Part shown: positions 1 to 6,142 of the stretch, piece after piece
Layout: every line of letters starts with the position of its first letter
Position numbering within the stretch: position 1 is the first letter of the stretch
DNA from: an uncultured Burkholderiales bacterium
GTDB lineage: Bacteria > Pseudomonadota > Gammaproteobacteria > Burkholderiales > Thiobacillaceae
Direction of reading: 5' to 3'
Length of the DNA: 10,425 bases
Assembly: GCA_937925755.1 (NCBI GenBank)
Contig: CALAMX010000180.1
Span: forward strand, 1-10,425
Made by a program: the position numbers and the translations under genes
The notes under the pieces: model-generated
The model's database searches: none
The model's input: only the letters and a program-made list of their open reading frames with translations
What the model was told of the DNA's origin: nothing

Positions 1-1289
1 GCAAGCCGCTGCATCTCGGCCTCGCCGATGACATAGGGCGGCATGAAATAGACCGTATGGCCGATGGGGCGCACAAGCACGCCCAGATCGAGGGCGCGCC
101 GGTGAAAATCGCGCGCGAAAGTGGGCGGGGCGTCGATCACGTCGAAGGCCCAGATCATGCCGGTGTGGCGGAAGTGGGCCACCCGCGGGTGCTGCGCCAC
201 CGCCACGAGCAGCTCGGTCAGGCGGGCGGCGCGGGCACGGTTGGTAGCCAGCACGTCGTCCTCGGCAAAGATGTCCAGCACGGCGAGGGCGGCTCGGCAA
301 GCCAGTGGGTTACCGGTGTAGGAGTGCGAGTGCAGGAAGCCGCGCGCGGTGGCGTCGTCGTAGAAGGCGGCGTAGATCGCATCGCGCGTCAGTATCACCG
401 ATAGCGGCAGGTAACCGCCGGTGATGCCCTTGGACAAGCAGACGAAGTCGGCGATGTCGGCCACCCGAGTCGCTTCTGGCGCCTGCTCACAGGCGAACAT
501 CGTGCCCGTGCGGCCGAAACCCACGGCGATCTCATCGGCGATGAGATGGACCCGATGCCGGTCGCACAATTCGCGCGCCAGCCGTAGGTAGAGCGGGTGG
601 TACATGGCCATGCCGGCCGCCCCTTGCACGATTGGCTCGAGGATGACGGCGGCAGTGGTGTCGGCGTGCTCATCGAGATAGGTCGCGAGATCTGCGGCGG
701 CACGTCGCGCGACATCCTCGGCGCACTCCCTAGGCCCGGCCTGTCGGGCATCCGGGCTCATCACCTGATGCGTGATGCGCAGCAGTGGTGCATAGGTGTC
801 TTTGAACAAGGCCACGTCGGTGACCGACAACGCCCCCAGGGTCTCGCCGTGATAGCCGTTTCGGAGGCTGACGAAACCCGTCTTTCCCGGCTGGCCGGTA
901 TTCTTCCAGTAGTGGTAGCTCATCTTGAGCGCGATCTCGACGGCGGAGGCCCCGTCCGAACCATAGAAGGCATGCCCAAGTCCCGTCAGCTGCGCGAGCC
1001 GTTCCGACAGCTCCACCACGGGGGCGTGCGTGCAGCCCGCCAGGATCACGTGTTCGATGCGCGCGAGCTGATCGACGATGGCGGCGTTGATGCGCGGATT
1101 GGCGTGGCCGAACAGGTTTACCCACCAGGAGGAGATGGCATCGAGATAACGGCGACCGGCATAGTCGATCAGCCACGGCCCCTCGCCGCGGGCGATGGGT
1201 AGCGGCGGCAACGTCTCCATGTGCTTCATCTGGGTGCAGGGGTGCCAGAGCGCGGCACGGCTGCGGGCGATCCAGTCTTCGTCGTGCAT
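1..1289 (-). CDS. bioA: Adenosylmethionine-8-amino-7-oxononanoate aminotransferase (BioA), C-terminus cut by window edge
   Basis: BioA is a PLP-dependent class III aminotransferase that converts KAPA to DAPA in cytoplasmic biotin synthesis, usually with S-adenosylmethionine as amino donor. The minus-strand frame is open from the ATG at 1289 to the window edge, giving 429 complete codons; E. coli BioA is about 429 residues, so only the last few residues are likely missing. Family landmarks I can read: WHPCTQM near residues 15-21, SSWW at 53-56, NGYHG at 144-148, the PLP-ring aspartate in ADEI (D252), the Schiff-base lysine in LSKG (K287), and RPIG near 407-410. The start at 1289 matches the N-terminal spacing of E. 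coli BioA, although no strong Shine-Dalgarno precedes it. C18 stands where E. coli has Tyr17; I recall the WHPCTQM form from other bacterial BioA sequences. The gene is divergent from arsR and has no obvious tie to the ars genes. Confidence 0.95.
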   Translation of the reverse strand, partial: MHDEDWIARSRAALWHPCTQMKHMETLPPLPIARGEGPWLIDYAGRRYLDAISSWWVNLFGHANPRINAAIVDQLARIEHVILAGCTHAPVVELSERLAQLTGLGHAFYGSDGASAVEIALKMSYHYWKNTGQPGKTGFVSLRNGYHGETLGALSVTDVALFKDTYAPLLRITHQVMSPDARQAGPRECAEDVARRAAADLATYLDEHADTTAAVILEPIVQGAAGMAMYHPLYLRLARELCDRHRVHLIADEIAVGFGRTGTMFACEQAPEATRVADIADFVCLSKGITGGYLPLSVILTRDAIYAAFYDDATARGFLHSHSYTGNPLACRAALAVLDIFAEDDVLATNRARAARLTELLVAVAQHPRVAHFRHTGMIWAFDVIDAPPTFARDFHRRALDLGVLVRPIGHTVYFMPPYVIGEAEMQRL

Positions 1290-1321
1290 CGTCAGGACGT
1301 GTCGAGGCGTGAACGCCGAGT

Positions 1322-1350
1322 AGGATAGCGGACTGGCGGCCCCGAGTCAG
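1322..1350 (-). promoter_or_regulatory. Candidate sigma70-like promoter of bioA
   Basis: On the minus strand, CTGACT (1350-1345) and TATCCT (1327-1322) are separated by exactly 17 bp. Each hexamer matches 4 of 6 consensus bases. The start site would be near 1315, leaving a leader of about 25 nt before the bioA ATG. A 12-bp dyad, GGCGT-ga-ACGCC at 1306-1317, overlaps that start site and could be an operator. I know of no regulator that recognises it. Confidence 0.35.
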
Positions 1351-1353
1351 GGT

Positions 1354-1388
1354 TTGCCGAGCCCGTGTTCTTTCGATATTATTGGAAA
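1354..1388 (+). promoter_or_regulatory. arsR promoter with overlapping candidate ArsR operator
   Basis: TTGCCG (1354-1359) and TATTAT (1377-1382) are separated by 17 bp, a good sigma70-type arrangement. The -10 element lies inside a locally AT-rich, imperfect dyad (1371-1388) whose outer arms are TTTC and GAAA. A position over the -10 element suits an ArsR repressor, but the dyad is weak. The expected start site, about 7 nt past the -10, falls at 1389-1390, on the arsR start codon, so the mRNA may be leaderless. Confidence 0.45.
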
Positions 1389-1389
1389 G

Positions 1390-1737
1390 ATGGAATTGAA
1401 TCAGGCCGTGCTAGCCTTGACCGCCCTGGCACAGGCGCACCGTTTGGCCATCTATCGCCTGCTGGTGCAGGCCGGGCCGGCTGGCAAGATGGCCGGCGAG
1501 ATCGCGCTGGCCCTGGGGGTCCCGCCCGCCACCCTGTCTTTCCATCTCAAGACCCTCGCCCATGCCGGTCTCGTCCATTCTCACCCCGAAGGGCGGCATG
1601 TGCGCTACACCGCCAACTTTGCCGCCATGCACGCCCTGCTCGACTACTTGAGCGAGAACTGCTGCGGCGATACGCGCGCGGTGTGTGCATCGGACACGCA
1701 ACAAACCTTCGCCTTTGCTACCCGGAGTGTTTCATGA
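1390..1737 (+). CDS. arsR: ArsR-family As(III)-responsive transcriptional repressor
   Basis: This is a 115-residue winged-helix repressor that should autoregulate the arsR-arsC-acr3 operon and leave DNA when As(III) binds. The N-terminus MELNQAV followed by LTALAQAHRLAIYRLL is typical of the family. The recognition helix region, PPATLSFHLKTLAHAGLV, spans about residues 45-62, and a wing with EGRHVRY follows at 67-73. C91, C92 and C99 lie in the C-terminal part and resemble the C95/C96/C102 As(III) site described for Acidithiobacillus ferrooxidans ArsR, rather than the CVC site in the DNA-binding helix of E. coli-type ArsR. The spacing to the third cysteine is one residue longer here. The ATG at 1390 matches the homologous N-terminus; an upstream in-frame TTG at 1354 is actually the -35 element. 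The stop overlaps the arsC start as ATGA. Confidence 0.93.
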   Translation: MELNQAVLALTALAQAHRLAIYRLLVQAGPAGKMAGEIALALGVPPATLSFHLKTLAHAGLVHSHPEGRHVRYTANFAAMHALLDYLSENCCGDTRAVCASDTQQTFAFATRSVS

Positions 1738-2153
1738 CGACAGCGAACCCCAAGACCGTCCTCGTGCTGTGCACCGGCAACTCCTGCCGCTCGCAGATGG
1801 CCGAGGTGATCCTCAACCACGATCTCGCCCCGCAGGTGCGCGCCATCTCCGCCGGCACGCACCCGCAGCCCAGGGTGGCCGATGGGGCGATCGCCGCCCT
1901 CGAGGCGGCCGGTTTGCCCACCGAGGGGCTCTACCCCAAGGACGTCGCGGCGGTGATCGATGAGCCCATCGACCTGGTGGTGACCGTCTGTGACAACGCG
2001 CGCGAAAGCTGCCCGGTCTTCCCGCGGCCGGTGCGAAGCATCCACTTGCCTTTCCACGACCCGCACGGCGAGCCGCTGGAGTCCTTCCTGCGCGTGCGCG
2101 ACGACATCCGCGCCCGCCTGGTACCGGCGGTGCGCGAAGCGCTGGGGCTCTGA
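1734..2153 (+). CDS. arsC: Arsenate reductase, thioredoxin-coupled (LMW-phosphatase-like ArsC)
   Basis: This 139-residue cytoplasmic enzyme reduces arsenate to arsenite so that Acr3 can export it. The P-loop CTGNSCRS begins at C13 and follows the CX5R rule (C13 to R19). The redox pair C86 and C93 sits in VTVCDNARESCPVFP, with the same seven-residue spacing as C82/C89 of the Staphylococcus pI258 enzyme, which points to thioredoxin rather than glutaredoxin coupling. The HDP motif near residue 108 supplies the expected general-acid aspartate. An additional cysteine (C18) lies within the P-loop. The ATG at 1734 overlaps the arsR stop (ATGA) and has GGAG at 1724-1727 with a 6-nt spacer. The frame is open further upstream, but that part is out-of-frame reading of arsR. 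Confidence 0.95.
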   Translation: MTTANPKTVLVLCTGNSCRSQMAEVILNHDLAPQVRAISAGTHPQPRVADGAIAALEAAGLPTEGLYPKDVAAVIDEPIDLVVTVCDNARESCPVFPRPVRSIHLPFHDPHGEPLESFLRVRDDIRARLVPAVREALGL

Positions 2154-2155
2154 AT

Positions 2156-3253
2156 ATGTCGGCGCAATGCGAGATCACCGCCCGCCGCGCGGCGGGTGCA
2201 CCCATGAGCTTTTTCGAGCGCTGGCTGAGCCTGTGGGTGGCCTTGTGCATCCTTGTGGGAGTGGCCCTGGGGCAGTGGTTTCCCGCCCCCTTCCAGGCCC
2301 TGGGGCGCATGGAGGTGGCCCAAGTCAACCTGCCGGTGGGGCTGCTCATCTGGGTGATGATCATCCCCATGCTGATGAAGATCGACTTCGGGGCCCTGCA
2401 CCAGGTGCGTGCGCACTGGCGGGGGATCGGCGTCACCCTCTTCATCAACTGGGCGGTCAAGCCCTTCTCCATGGCCCTGCTCGCCTGGATCTTCATCCGT
2501 CAGATCTTCGCCCCCTGGTTGCCGGCGGAGCAATTGGACAGCTATGTGGCCGGCCTCATCCTGCTCGCCGCCGCCCCCTGTACCGCCATGGTTTTCGTCT
2601 GGAGCCGGCTGTCCAACGGCGACCCCTATTTCACGCTGACCCAGGTGGCATTGAACGATCTGATCATGGTCTTCGCCTTCGCCCCCATCGTCGGCCTGTT
2701 GCTTGGCCTGTCGGCGATTCGCGTCCCCTGGGACACGCTGTTGATCTCGGTGGTGATGTACATCGTCATCCCGGTGCTGATCGCCCAGCTATGGCGCAAA
2801 CACCTGCTGCGACAGGGACAGGCTCGGCTCGACGCAGCCCTCACCCGCCTGGGGCACGCCTCCATCCTGGCCCTACTCGCCACTTTGGTGCTGCTATTCG
2901 CCTTCCAGGGCGAGGCCATACTGAAACAGCCGCTGATCATCGCCATGCTCGCCGTGCCCATCTTGATCCAGGTCTTCTTCAACTCGGCACTCGCCTATGG
3001 GCTCAACCGCTTGGTGGGCGAAAAGCACAGCGTGGCCTGCCCCTCGGCCCTGATCGGCGCGTCCAACTTCTTCGAGCTGGCGGTGGCGGCGGCCATCTCG
3101 CTGTTTGGCTTCGAATCGGGGGCAGCGCTCGCGACCGTAGTCGGTGTCCTCATCGAGGTGCCCGTCATGCTGCTGGTGGTCAAGCTGGTCAACCGAACAC
3201 GCGGCTGGTACGAGCGAGGACTCGTGCCGTCGAGGGGTGAACCTCGTGGATGA
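2156..3253 (+). CDS. acr3: Arsenite efflux permease, Acr3 family
   Basis: This 365-residue integral inner-membrane protein should export As(III), driven by the proton-motive force. The sequence shows about ten hydrophobic segments separated by short loops. Acr3 hallmarks are the conserved TM4 cysteine in AAAPCTAMVFVWS (C142), the ALNDLIMVF segment, GASNFFELAVA near 301-311, and the TM9 glutamate in GVLIEVPVML (E334); the cysteine and glutamate are the residues found essential in studied Acr3 proteins. The gene begins 2 bp after the arsC stop, so co-translation is likely. A second in-frame ATG at 2204 (MSFFERWLSLW) aligns better with typical Acr3 N-termini and would remove 16 polar residues; the start is therefore uncertain. 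It is not ArsB, which is a different fold family. Confidence 0.94.
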   Translation: MSAQCEITARRAAGAPMSFFERWLSLWVALCILVGVALGQWFPAPFQALGRMEVAQVNLPVGLLIWVMIIPMLMKIDFGALHQVRAHWRGIGVTLFINWAVKPFSMALLAWIFIRQIFAPWLPAEQLDSYVAGLILLAAAPCTAMVFVWSRLSNGDPYFTLTQVALNDLIMVFAFAPIVGLLLGLSAIRVPWDTLLISVVMYIVIPVLIAQLWRKHLLRQGQARLDAALTRLGHASILALLATLVLLFAFQGEAILKQPLIIAMLAVPILIQVFFNSALAYGLNRLVGEKHSVACPSALIGASNFFELAVAAAISLFGFESGAALATVVGVLIEVPVMLLVVKLVNRTRGWYERGLVPSRGEPRG

Positions 3254-3282
3254 GGCCTCGTTGTCCGTGTCTCGGAGAATGC

Positions 3283-3302
3283 CTGCCGTCCGTCCTCGGC
3301 AG
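3283..3302 (+). terminator. Hairpin downstream of acr3, possible weak terminator
   Basis: CTGCCG (3283-3288) and CGGCAG (3297-3302) form a perfect 6-bp stem with an 8-nt loop, 30 bp after the acr3 stop. No T-run follows, so this is not a classical intrinsic terminator. It may only stabilise the 3' end or have no function. Confidence 0.25.
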
Positions 3303-3353
3303 AATACCGTTGCGCCGCCCCGGCACACGCCAAAGGGTCGTCGGGCCAGGGGC

Positions 3354-3419
3354 GGTGACGCCTTGTGGTCGGTGACGCCTTTTCATGGTCGGCGACGCCC
3401 TTCTCCGGGTGGTGACGCC
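3354..3419 (+). repeat. Four short direct repeats, GGYGACGCC
   Basis: GGTGACGCC occurs at 3354-3362, 3371-3379 and 3411-3419, and GGCGACGCC at 3391-3399. The start-to-start distances are 17, 20 and 20 bp. Each core is followed by a T- or CT-rich stretch and, in two cases, is preceded by GGTC. An inverted near-copy (GGTGAAGCC on the minus strand) lies at 3453-3461. The role is unknown; the near-helical spacing would suit a protein-binding array, but a decayed minisatellite is equally possible. Confidence 0.6.
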
Positions 3420-3700
3420 TTCTTGCTCTGGCGCCTCCATCCTTTGTTGAGCGGCTTCACCGCGGCCGATACCCCGTAGCCGGACGCAGCCGGCATCCTG
3501 CCGATGCTCAATACCCTTTGCGTGAAGGAGGTGCCCATCGTCACCGCTCTCGCCCATAGGATGGCGGTGCGAGCGTGGTCTCTGCTCAAGAGGCTCATTC
3601 CGCCGCGCAGCCGCAGCTCTTTGCGCACCTCTTTTGCCGCCGACTTGGCGATCGCCTGCGTCCTGGCAATGTCGGTTTCAACCCACTGGAGGACCCTGCC

Positions 3701-4048
3701 ATGAGTGAATTGCATCCGAGTATCGTCGCCTTGGTGGCCCTAGCCGCCAACATCGCCGCCAACCACCCCAAACAGGGCCTGTGCCAGGTCGCGCGGCTGC
3801 GCGATCTGGGCGTGCCCGAGGCGCATATCCGCACCGTCGTCGATATCGCCCGCCACATCCGCGATGAGGCGGCGCAGACGTTGGACGGTCGCTTCGACGA
3901 GGAACTTGCCGCCTTGCTCGAGGCTGCGACCACCCCTGCCGCGGCGGGGGAGAAGCCCCGGGTGCCCAAGGGCAAACCGCTCGGGATCCCGGTCGCCGAG
4001 GCCGGCGCCTGCTGTACCCCTACGCCATCCGGCCAGTCCTGTTGTTGA
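3701..4048 (+). CDS. Small CMD/AhpD-like protein with cysteine-rich C-terminal tail, ars-associated
   Basis: This 115-residue protein has an all-helical core (about residues 5-72) that resembles the carboxymuconolactone decarboxylase/AhpD-like domain: LVALAANIAAN, then RLRDLGVPEAHIRTVVDIAR. In redox-active relatives the loop after the first helix carries CxxC; here the same position reads H22-P-K-Q25, so both cysteines are missing, while C28 lies three residues on. A Pro/Ala/Lys-rich linker (about 78-100) leads to a tail with C104-C105 and C114-C115 at the very end. The start at 3701 has GGAGG at 3688-3692 with an 8-nt spacer. I infer a role in arsenic or thiol handling from the position behind arsR-arsC-acr3 and before a CxxC thioredoxin-like fragment; the family assignment rests on pattern reading, and no activity is shown. 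Confidence 0.75.
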   Translation: MSELHPSIVALVALAANIAANHPKQGLCQVARLRDLGVPEAHIRTVVDIARHIRDEAAQTLDGRFDEELAALLEAATTPAAAGEKPRVPKGKPLGIPVAEAGACCTPTPSGQSCC

Positions 4049-4149
4049 ACGGGCAAACGAAGATCAAGGCCCCCGGCCCTGGCTGTCGCCGCTGCAACGC
4101 GGCCCAAGCGCTCAACGAGATTGTCACCCTGGAAAACGACCTCACCTGA
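4042..4149 (+). pseudogene. Truncated small thioredoxin-like (redox-active disulfide) protein fragment
   Basis: A plus-strand frame overlapping the end of the CMD-like gene reads TKIKAPGPGCRRCNAAQAL followed by about a dozen residues and a stop at 4147-4149. A beta strand followed by GPGCxxC and a helix is the start of the roughly 75-80-residue 'small redox-active disulfide' thioredoxin-like family. Only about 35 codons remain: the central strands, the cis-proline segment and the final helix are gone. The only available starts are TTG/CTG codons near 4039-4047. The stop lies 2 bp from the stop of the converging dgkA gene, so the lost 3' part was probably removed when this island and the gcv operon were joined. 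It could also be a tiny expressed peptide with a CRRC site, which I consider less likely. Confidence 0.6.
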
Positions 4150-4151
4150 GC

Positions 4152-4529
4152 TCAGCCCACCAGGATCAGCGCCCAGAGCACCACGACGTTGAGCAGCGCG
4201 ACGAAGACCGAGGCGCTGCCGATGTCCTTGGCGCGCTTGGCGAGGACGTGGTCCTTGAGGGAGATGCGATCGACGGTGGCCTCGATGGCGGAGTTGATCA
4301 ACTCGACGATCAGCACCAGCAGCACACTGCCGATCATCAGCGCCCGTTCGATGGGTGAGTCGCGGAGATAGAGGGCGAGCGGGATGAGGATGACCGCAAG
4401 CCAGACCTCCTGGCGGAAGGCCTCTTCATGGCGATAGGCGGCCTTGAGGCCGGCCAGCGAATAGAAGAAGGCATTCAAGACGCGGGTGAGCCCGGTCTTG
4501 CCTTTGTGCGGACTCTCCTGCTGCGGCAT
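4152..4529 (-). CDS. dgkA: Diacylglycerol kinase (DgkA), prokaryotic membrane type
   Basis: DgkA is a small trimeric inner-membrane enzyme that phosphorylates diacylglycerol to phosphatidic acid and so recycles lipid from membrane turnover. From the ATG at 4529 it has 125 residues, close to the 122 of E. coli DgkA. The amphipathic N-terminal region contains EEAFRQE (35-41). Three hydrophobic segments follow, at about 42-58, 63-78 and 105-124. The catalytic signature ELINSAIE with E76, N79 and E83, and the KRAKD stretch near 98-102, are intact. An alternative TTG at 4619 overlaps the gcvPB stop (TTGA) and would add a 30-residue Pro/Ala/Arg-rich leader absent from typical DgkA; I prefer 4529 on length, though the TTG would allow translational coupling. 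It is the last gene of the gcv transcript unit and converges on the ars remnant with 2 bp between the stop codons. Confidence 0.93.
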   Translation of the reverse strand: MPQQESPHKGKTGLTRVLNAFFYSLAGLKAAYRHEEAFRQEVWLAVILIPLALYLRDSPIERALMIGSVLLVLIVELINSAIEATVDRISLKDHVLAKRAKDIGSASVFVALLNVVVLWALILVG

Positions 4530-4615
4530 CTCTTGTGACCCACCGGCGGTGGGAGCGGGGCCGGGCGCGGCCTGCACCCGGCTGCGGGCCTGTGGTCGGC
4601 CTGGCTCTGCGCGGC

Positions 4616-6067
4616 TCAAGGCTTCTCCTTCCAGACGAGGTCCAGCTCGCGTGCGGCGCGCACGTCGTCGAGCCGCCGCACGGGCAGCCGATGCGGGGCG
4701 GATTTGACCAGGGCCGGATCACGCTCGGCCTCCTGCCGGACTTGCACCATCGCGGCGACGAAGGCGTCCAGGGTGGCCTTGGATTCGGTCTCGGTCGGCT
4801 CGATCAAGAGGCACTCGGGCACGAGCATGGGGAAGTAGGTGGTCGGGGCGTGGAAGCCGTAGTCGAGCAGCCGCTTGGCGAAATCCATGGCGGTGACGCC
4901 GGTGGCCTCTTTGAGGCGCTTTAAGGTGACGATGAACTCGTGGCTCGCCCGCCGCGCGGGGAAGGCCAACTCGAAGCCGGCGCGGGCGAGCTCGGCAGCC
5001 AGGTAGTTGGCGTTGAGCGCCGCGAAATCAGCCACCCGCTGCATACCGGCACGCCCGAGCATGCGCGCGTAGACCCAGGCGCGCAGCAGCACCCCCATGT
5101 TGCCACCGAAGGCGGAGAGCCGGCCGATGGACTGCGGCCGCTCCGTCTCCTCGGCCCAGCGATAGAAGCCGCGCTCCTCCACCACCAGGGGGATGGGCAG
5201 GAAGGGCAGCAGGCGCTCGCTCACGCCCACCGGACCCGCCCCGGGGCCACCGCCGCCATGCGGGGTGGAGAAGGTCTTGTGCAGGTTGATGTGGATGACG
5301 TCGAAGCCCATGTCACCCGGCCGCACCCGGCCCAGGATGGCATTGAGGTTGGCGCCATCGTAGTAGGTCAGTCCGCCGGCCTCGTGGACGATGCGCTGGA
5401 TCTCGATGATGTTCCGCTCGAATACGCCCAGGGTCGAGGGGTTGGTGAGCATGAGGCCGGCGGTGTGCGGCCCCACGGCCGCGCGCAAATCTTGGAGATC
5501 GACATTGCCGTTTTCGTCGGTGCGGATCTCGCGCACCGTAAAGCCACACATCATGGCGCTGGCCGGATTGGTGCCGTGCGCGGCGTCGGGCACGATGATC
5601 TCGCGCCGAGCGGTGTCGCCGCGCGCGTGGTGGTAGGCGCGGATCATCGCCACCCCGGCGAACTCGCCCTGGGCGCCGGCCATGGGGGCGAGCGATACCC
5701 CAGCCATGCCGGTCACCGCCTTCAACATCTCCTGCAGCTCGTATAGGCAGGCAAGAAAGCCCTGCCCGGTCTCGGCGTCGGCCAAGGGATGGCGCGCCAG
5801 GAACTGCGGCAGCAGGGCCGCCGCGTTGCAGGCGCGCGGGTTGTACTTCATGGTGCAGGAGCCGAGCGGGTAGAAGTGGGTGTCGATCGAGAAGTTCAGT
5901 TGCGACAGCCGGGTGTAGTGGCGCACCGCGTCGAGTTCCGAGACCTCCGGCAGCGGCGGCGGCGTGCTGCGCAAAAGCTCGGCCGGTAGATCGTCCGCCG
6001 GCGGGGCGACGCTGGGTGATTGGGCATGGGCCCGGCGGCCGGGGCGGGAGAGGTCGAAGATCAGCAT
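4616..6067 (-). CDS. gcvPB: Glycine dehydrogenase (decarboxylating) subunit 2, PLP-binding half of split P-protein
   Basis: GcvPB is the catalytic half of the heterotetrameric P-protein of the glycine cleavage system. It forms a PLP adduct with glycine, releases CO2 and passes the aminomethyl group to lipoyl-GcvH. The 483-residue protein starts MLIFDLSRPGRRA, as is usual for the family, so the ATG at 6067 is secure despite lacking a clear Shine-Dalgarno. Landmarks: FYPLGSCTMKYNP at about 66-78, PDAAHGTNPASA near 160-171, YYDGANLNAI near 235-244, and the PLP lysine in HINLHKTFSTPHGGGGPG (K264) with its glycine-rich loop. A Pro/Ala-rich stretch at 15-40 is the only low-complexity part. Its partner gcvPA lies upstream but is separated from it by tpx, which is not the usual adjacent arrangement. 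Confidence 0.96.
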   Translation of the reverse strand: MLIFDLSRPGRRAHAQSPSVAPPADDLPAELLRSTPPPLPEVSELDAVRHYTRLSQLNFSIDTHFYPLGSCTMKYNPRACNAAALLPQFLARHPLADAETGQGFLACLYELQEMLKAVTGMAGVSLAPMAGAQGEFAGVAMIRAYHHARGDTARREIIVPDAAHGTNPASAMMCGFTVREIRTDENGNVDLQDLRAAVGPHTAGLMLTNPSTLGVFERNIIEIQRIVHEAGGLTYYDGANLNAILGRVRPGDMGFDVIHINLHKTFSTPHGGGGPGAGPVGVSERLLPFLPIPLVVEERGFYRWAEETERPQSIGRLSAFGGNMGVLLRAWVYARMLGRAGMQRVADFAALNANYLAAELARAGFELAFPARRASHEFIVTLKRLKEATGVTAMDFAKRLLDYGFHAPTTYFPMLVPECLLIEPTETESKATLDAFVAAMVQVRQEAERDPALVKSAPHRLPVRRLDDVRAARELDLVWKEKP

Positions 6068-6142
6068 GTCAGTGGGATGGGCAGCCGAAAGAAGCGACGC
6101 GACCGTCCGTGGCGAACGCTGACACGGCTGGCTACGCGACGT

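Larger units (their letters stand above)
3254..3700. other. About 450 bp without a recognisable gene, between acr3 and the CMD-like gene
   Basis: The stretch holds the hairpin after acr3, the GGYGACGCC repeat block at 3354-3419, and several short overlapping open frames on both strands that I cannot assign. The longest are a 66-codon plus-strand frame (3504-3704, ending inside the next gene's start) and a 110-codon minus-strand frame (3383-3715). Neither has a good Shine-Dalgarno or a domain I recognise. It may be eroded insertion DNA inside the ars island. Confidence 0.5.

Noticed and set aside
1365..1733. Upstream extension of the arsC frame (about 120 additional residues)
   Set aside because: It is an out-of-frame reading of arsR. 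The ATG at 1734 has a Shine-Dalgarno and matches known ArsC N-termini.
3354..3431. GGYGACGCC block as a small CRISPR array
   Set aside because: The cores are 9 bp, separated by only 8-11 bp and variable in sequence and spacing. This is far below CRISPR repeat and spacer lengths, and there are no cas genes.
3504..3704. 66-codon plus-strand frame before the CMD-like gene
   Set aside because: It has no ribosome-binding site at its ATG and no recognisable domain. Its stop merely overlaps the next start; the AAGGAGG at 3525-3531 lies inside it with no suitable start codon after it.
4940..5746. Long plus-strand frame opposite gcvPB (268 codons)
   Set aside because: It has a Gly/His/Asp/Arg-rich composition typical of the antisense of a high-GC gene, lies entirely within the well-supported gcvPB, and matches no family.
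6107..6127. Stem CCGTG/CACGG between tpx and gcvPB as a terminator
   Set aside because: The stem is 5 bp with an 11-nt interior and no T-run, and termination here would cut off gcvPB, the catalytic P-protein half.
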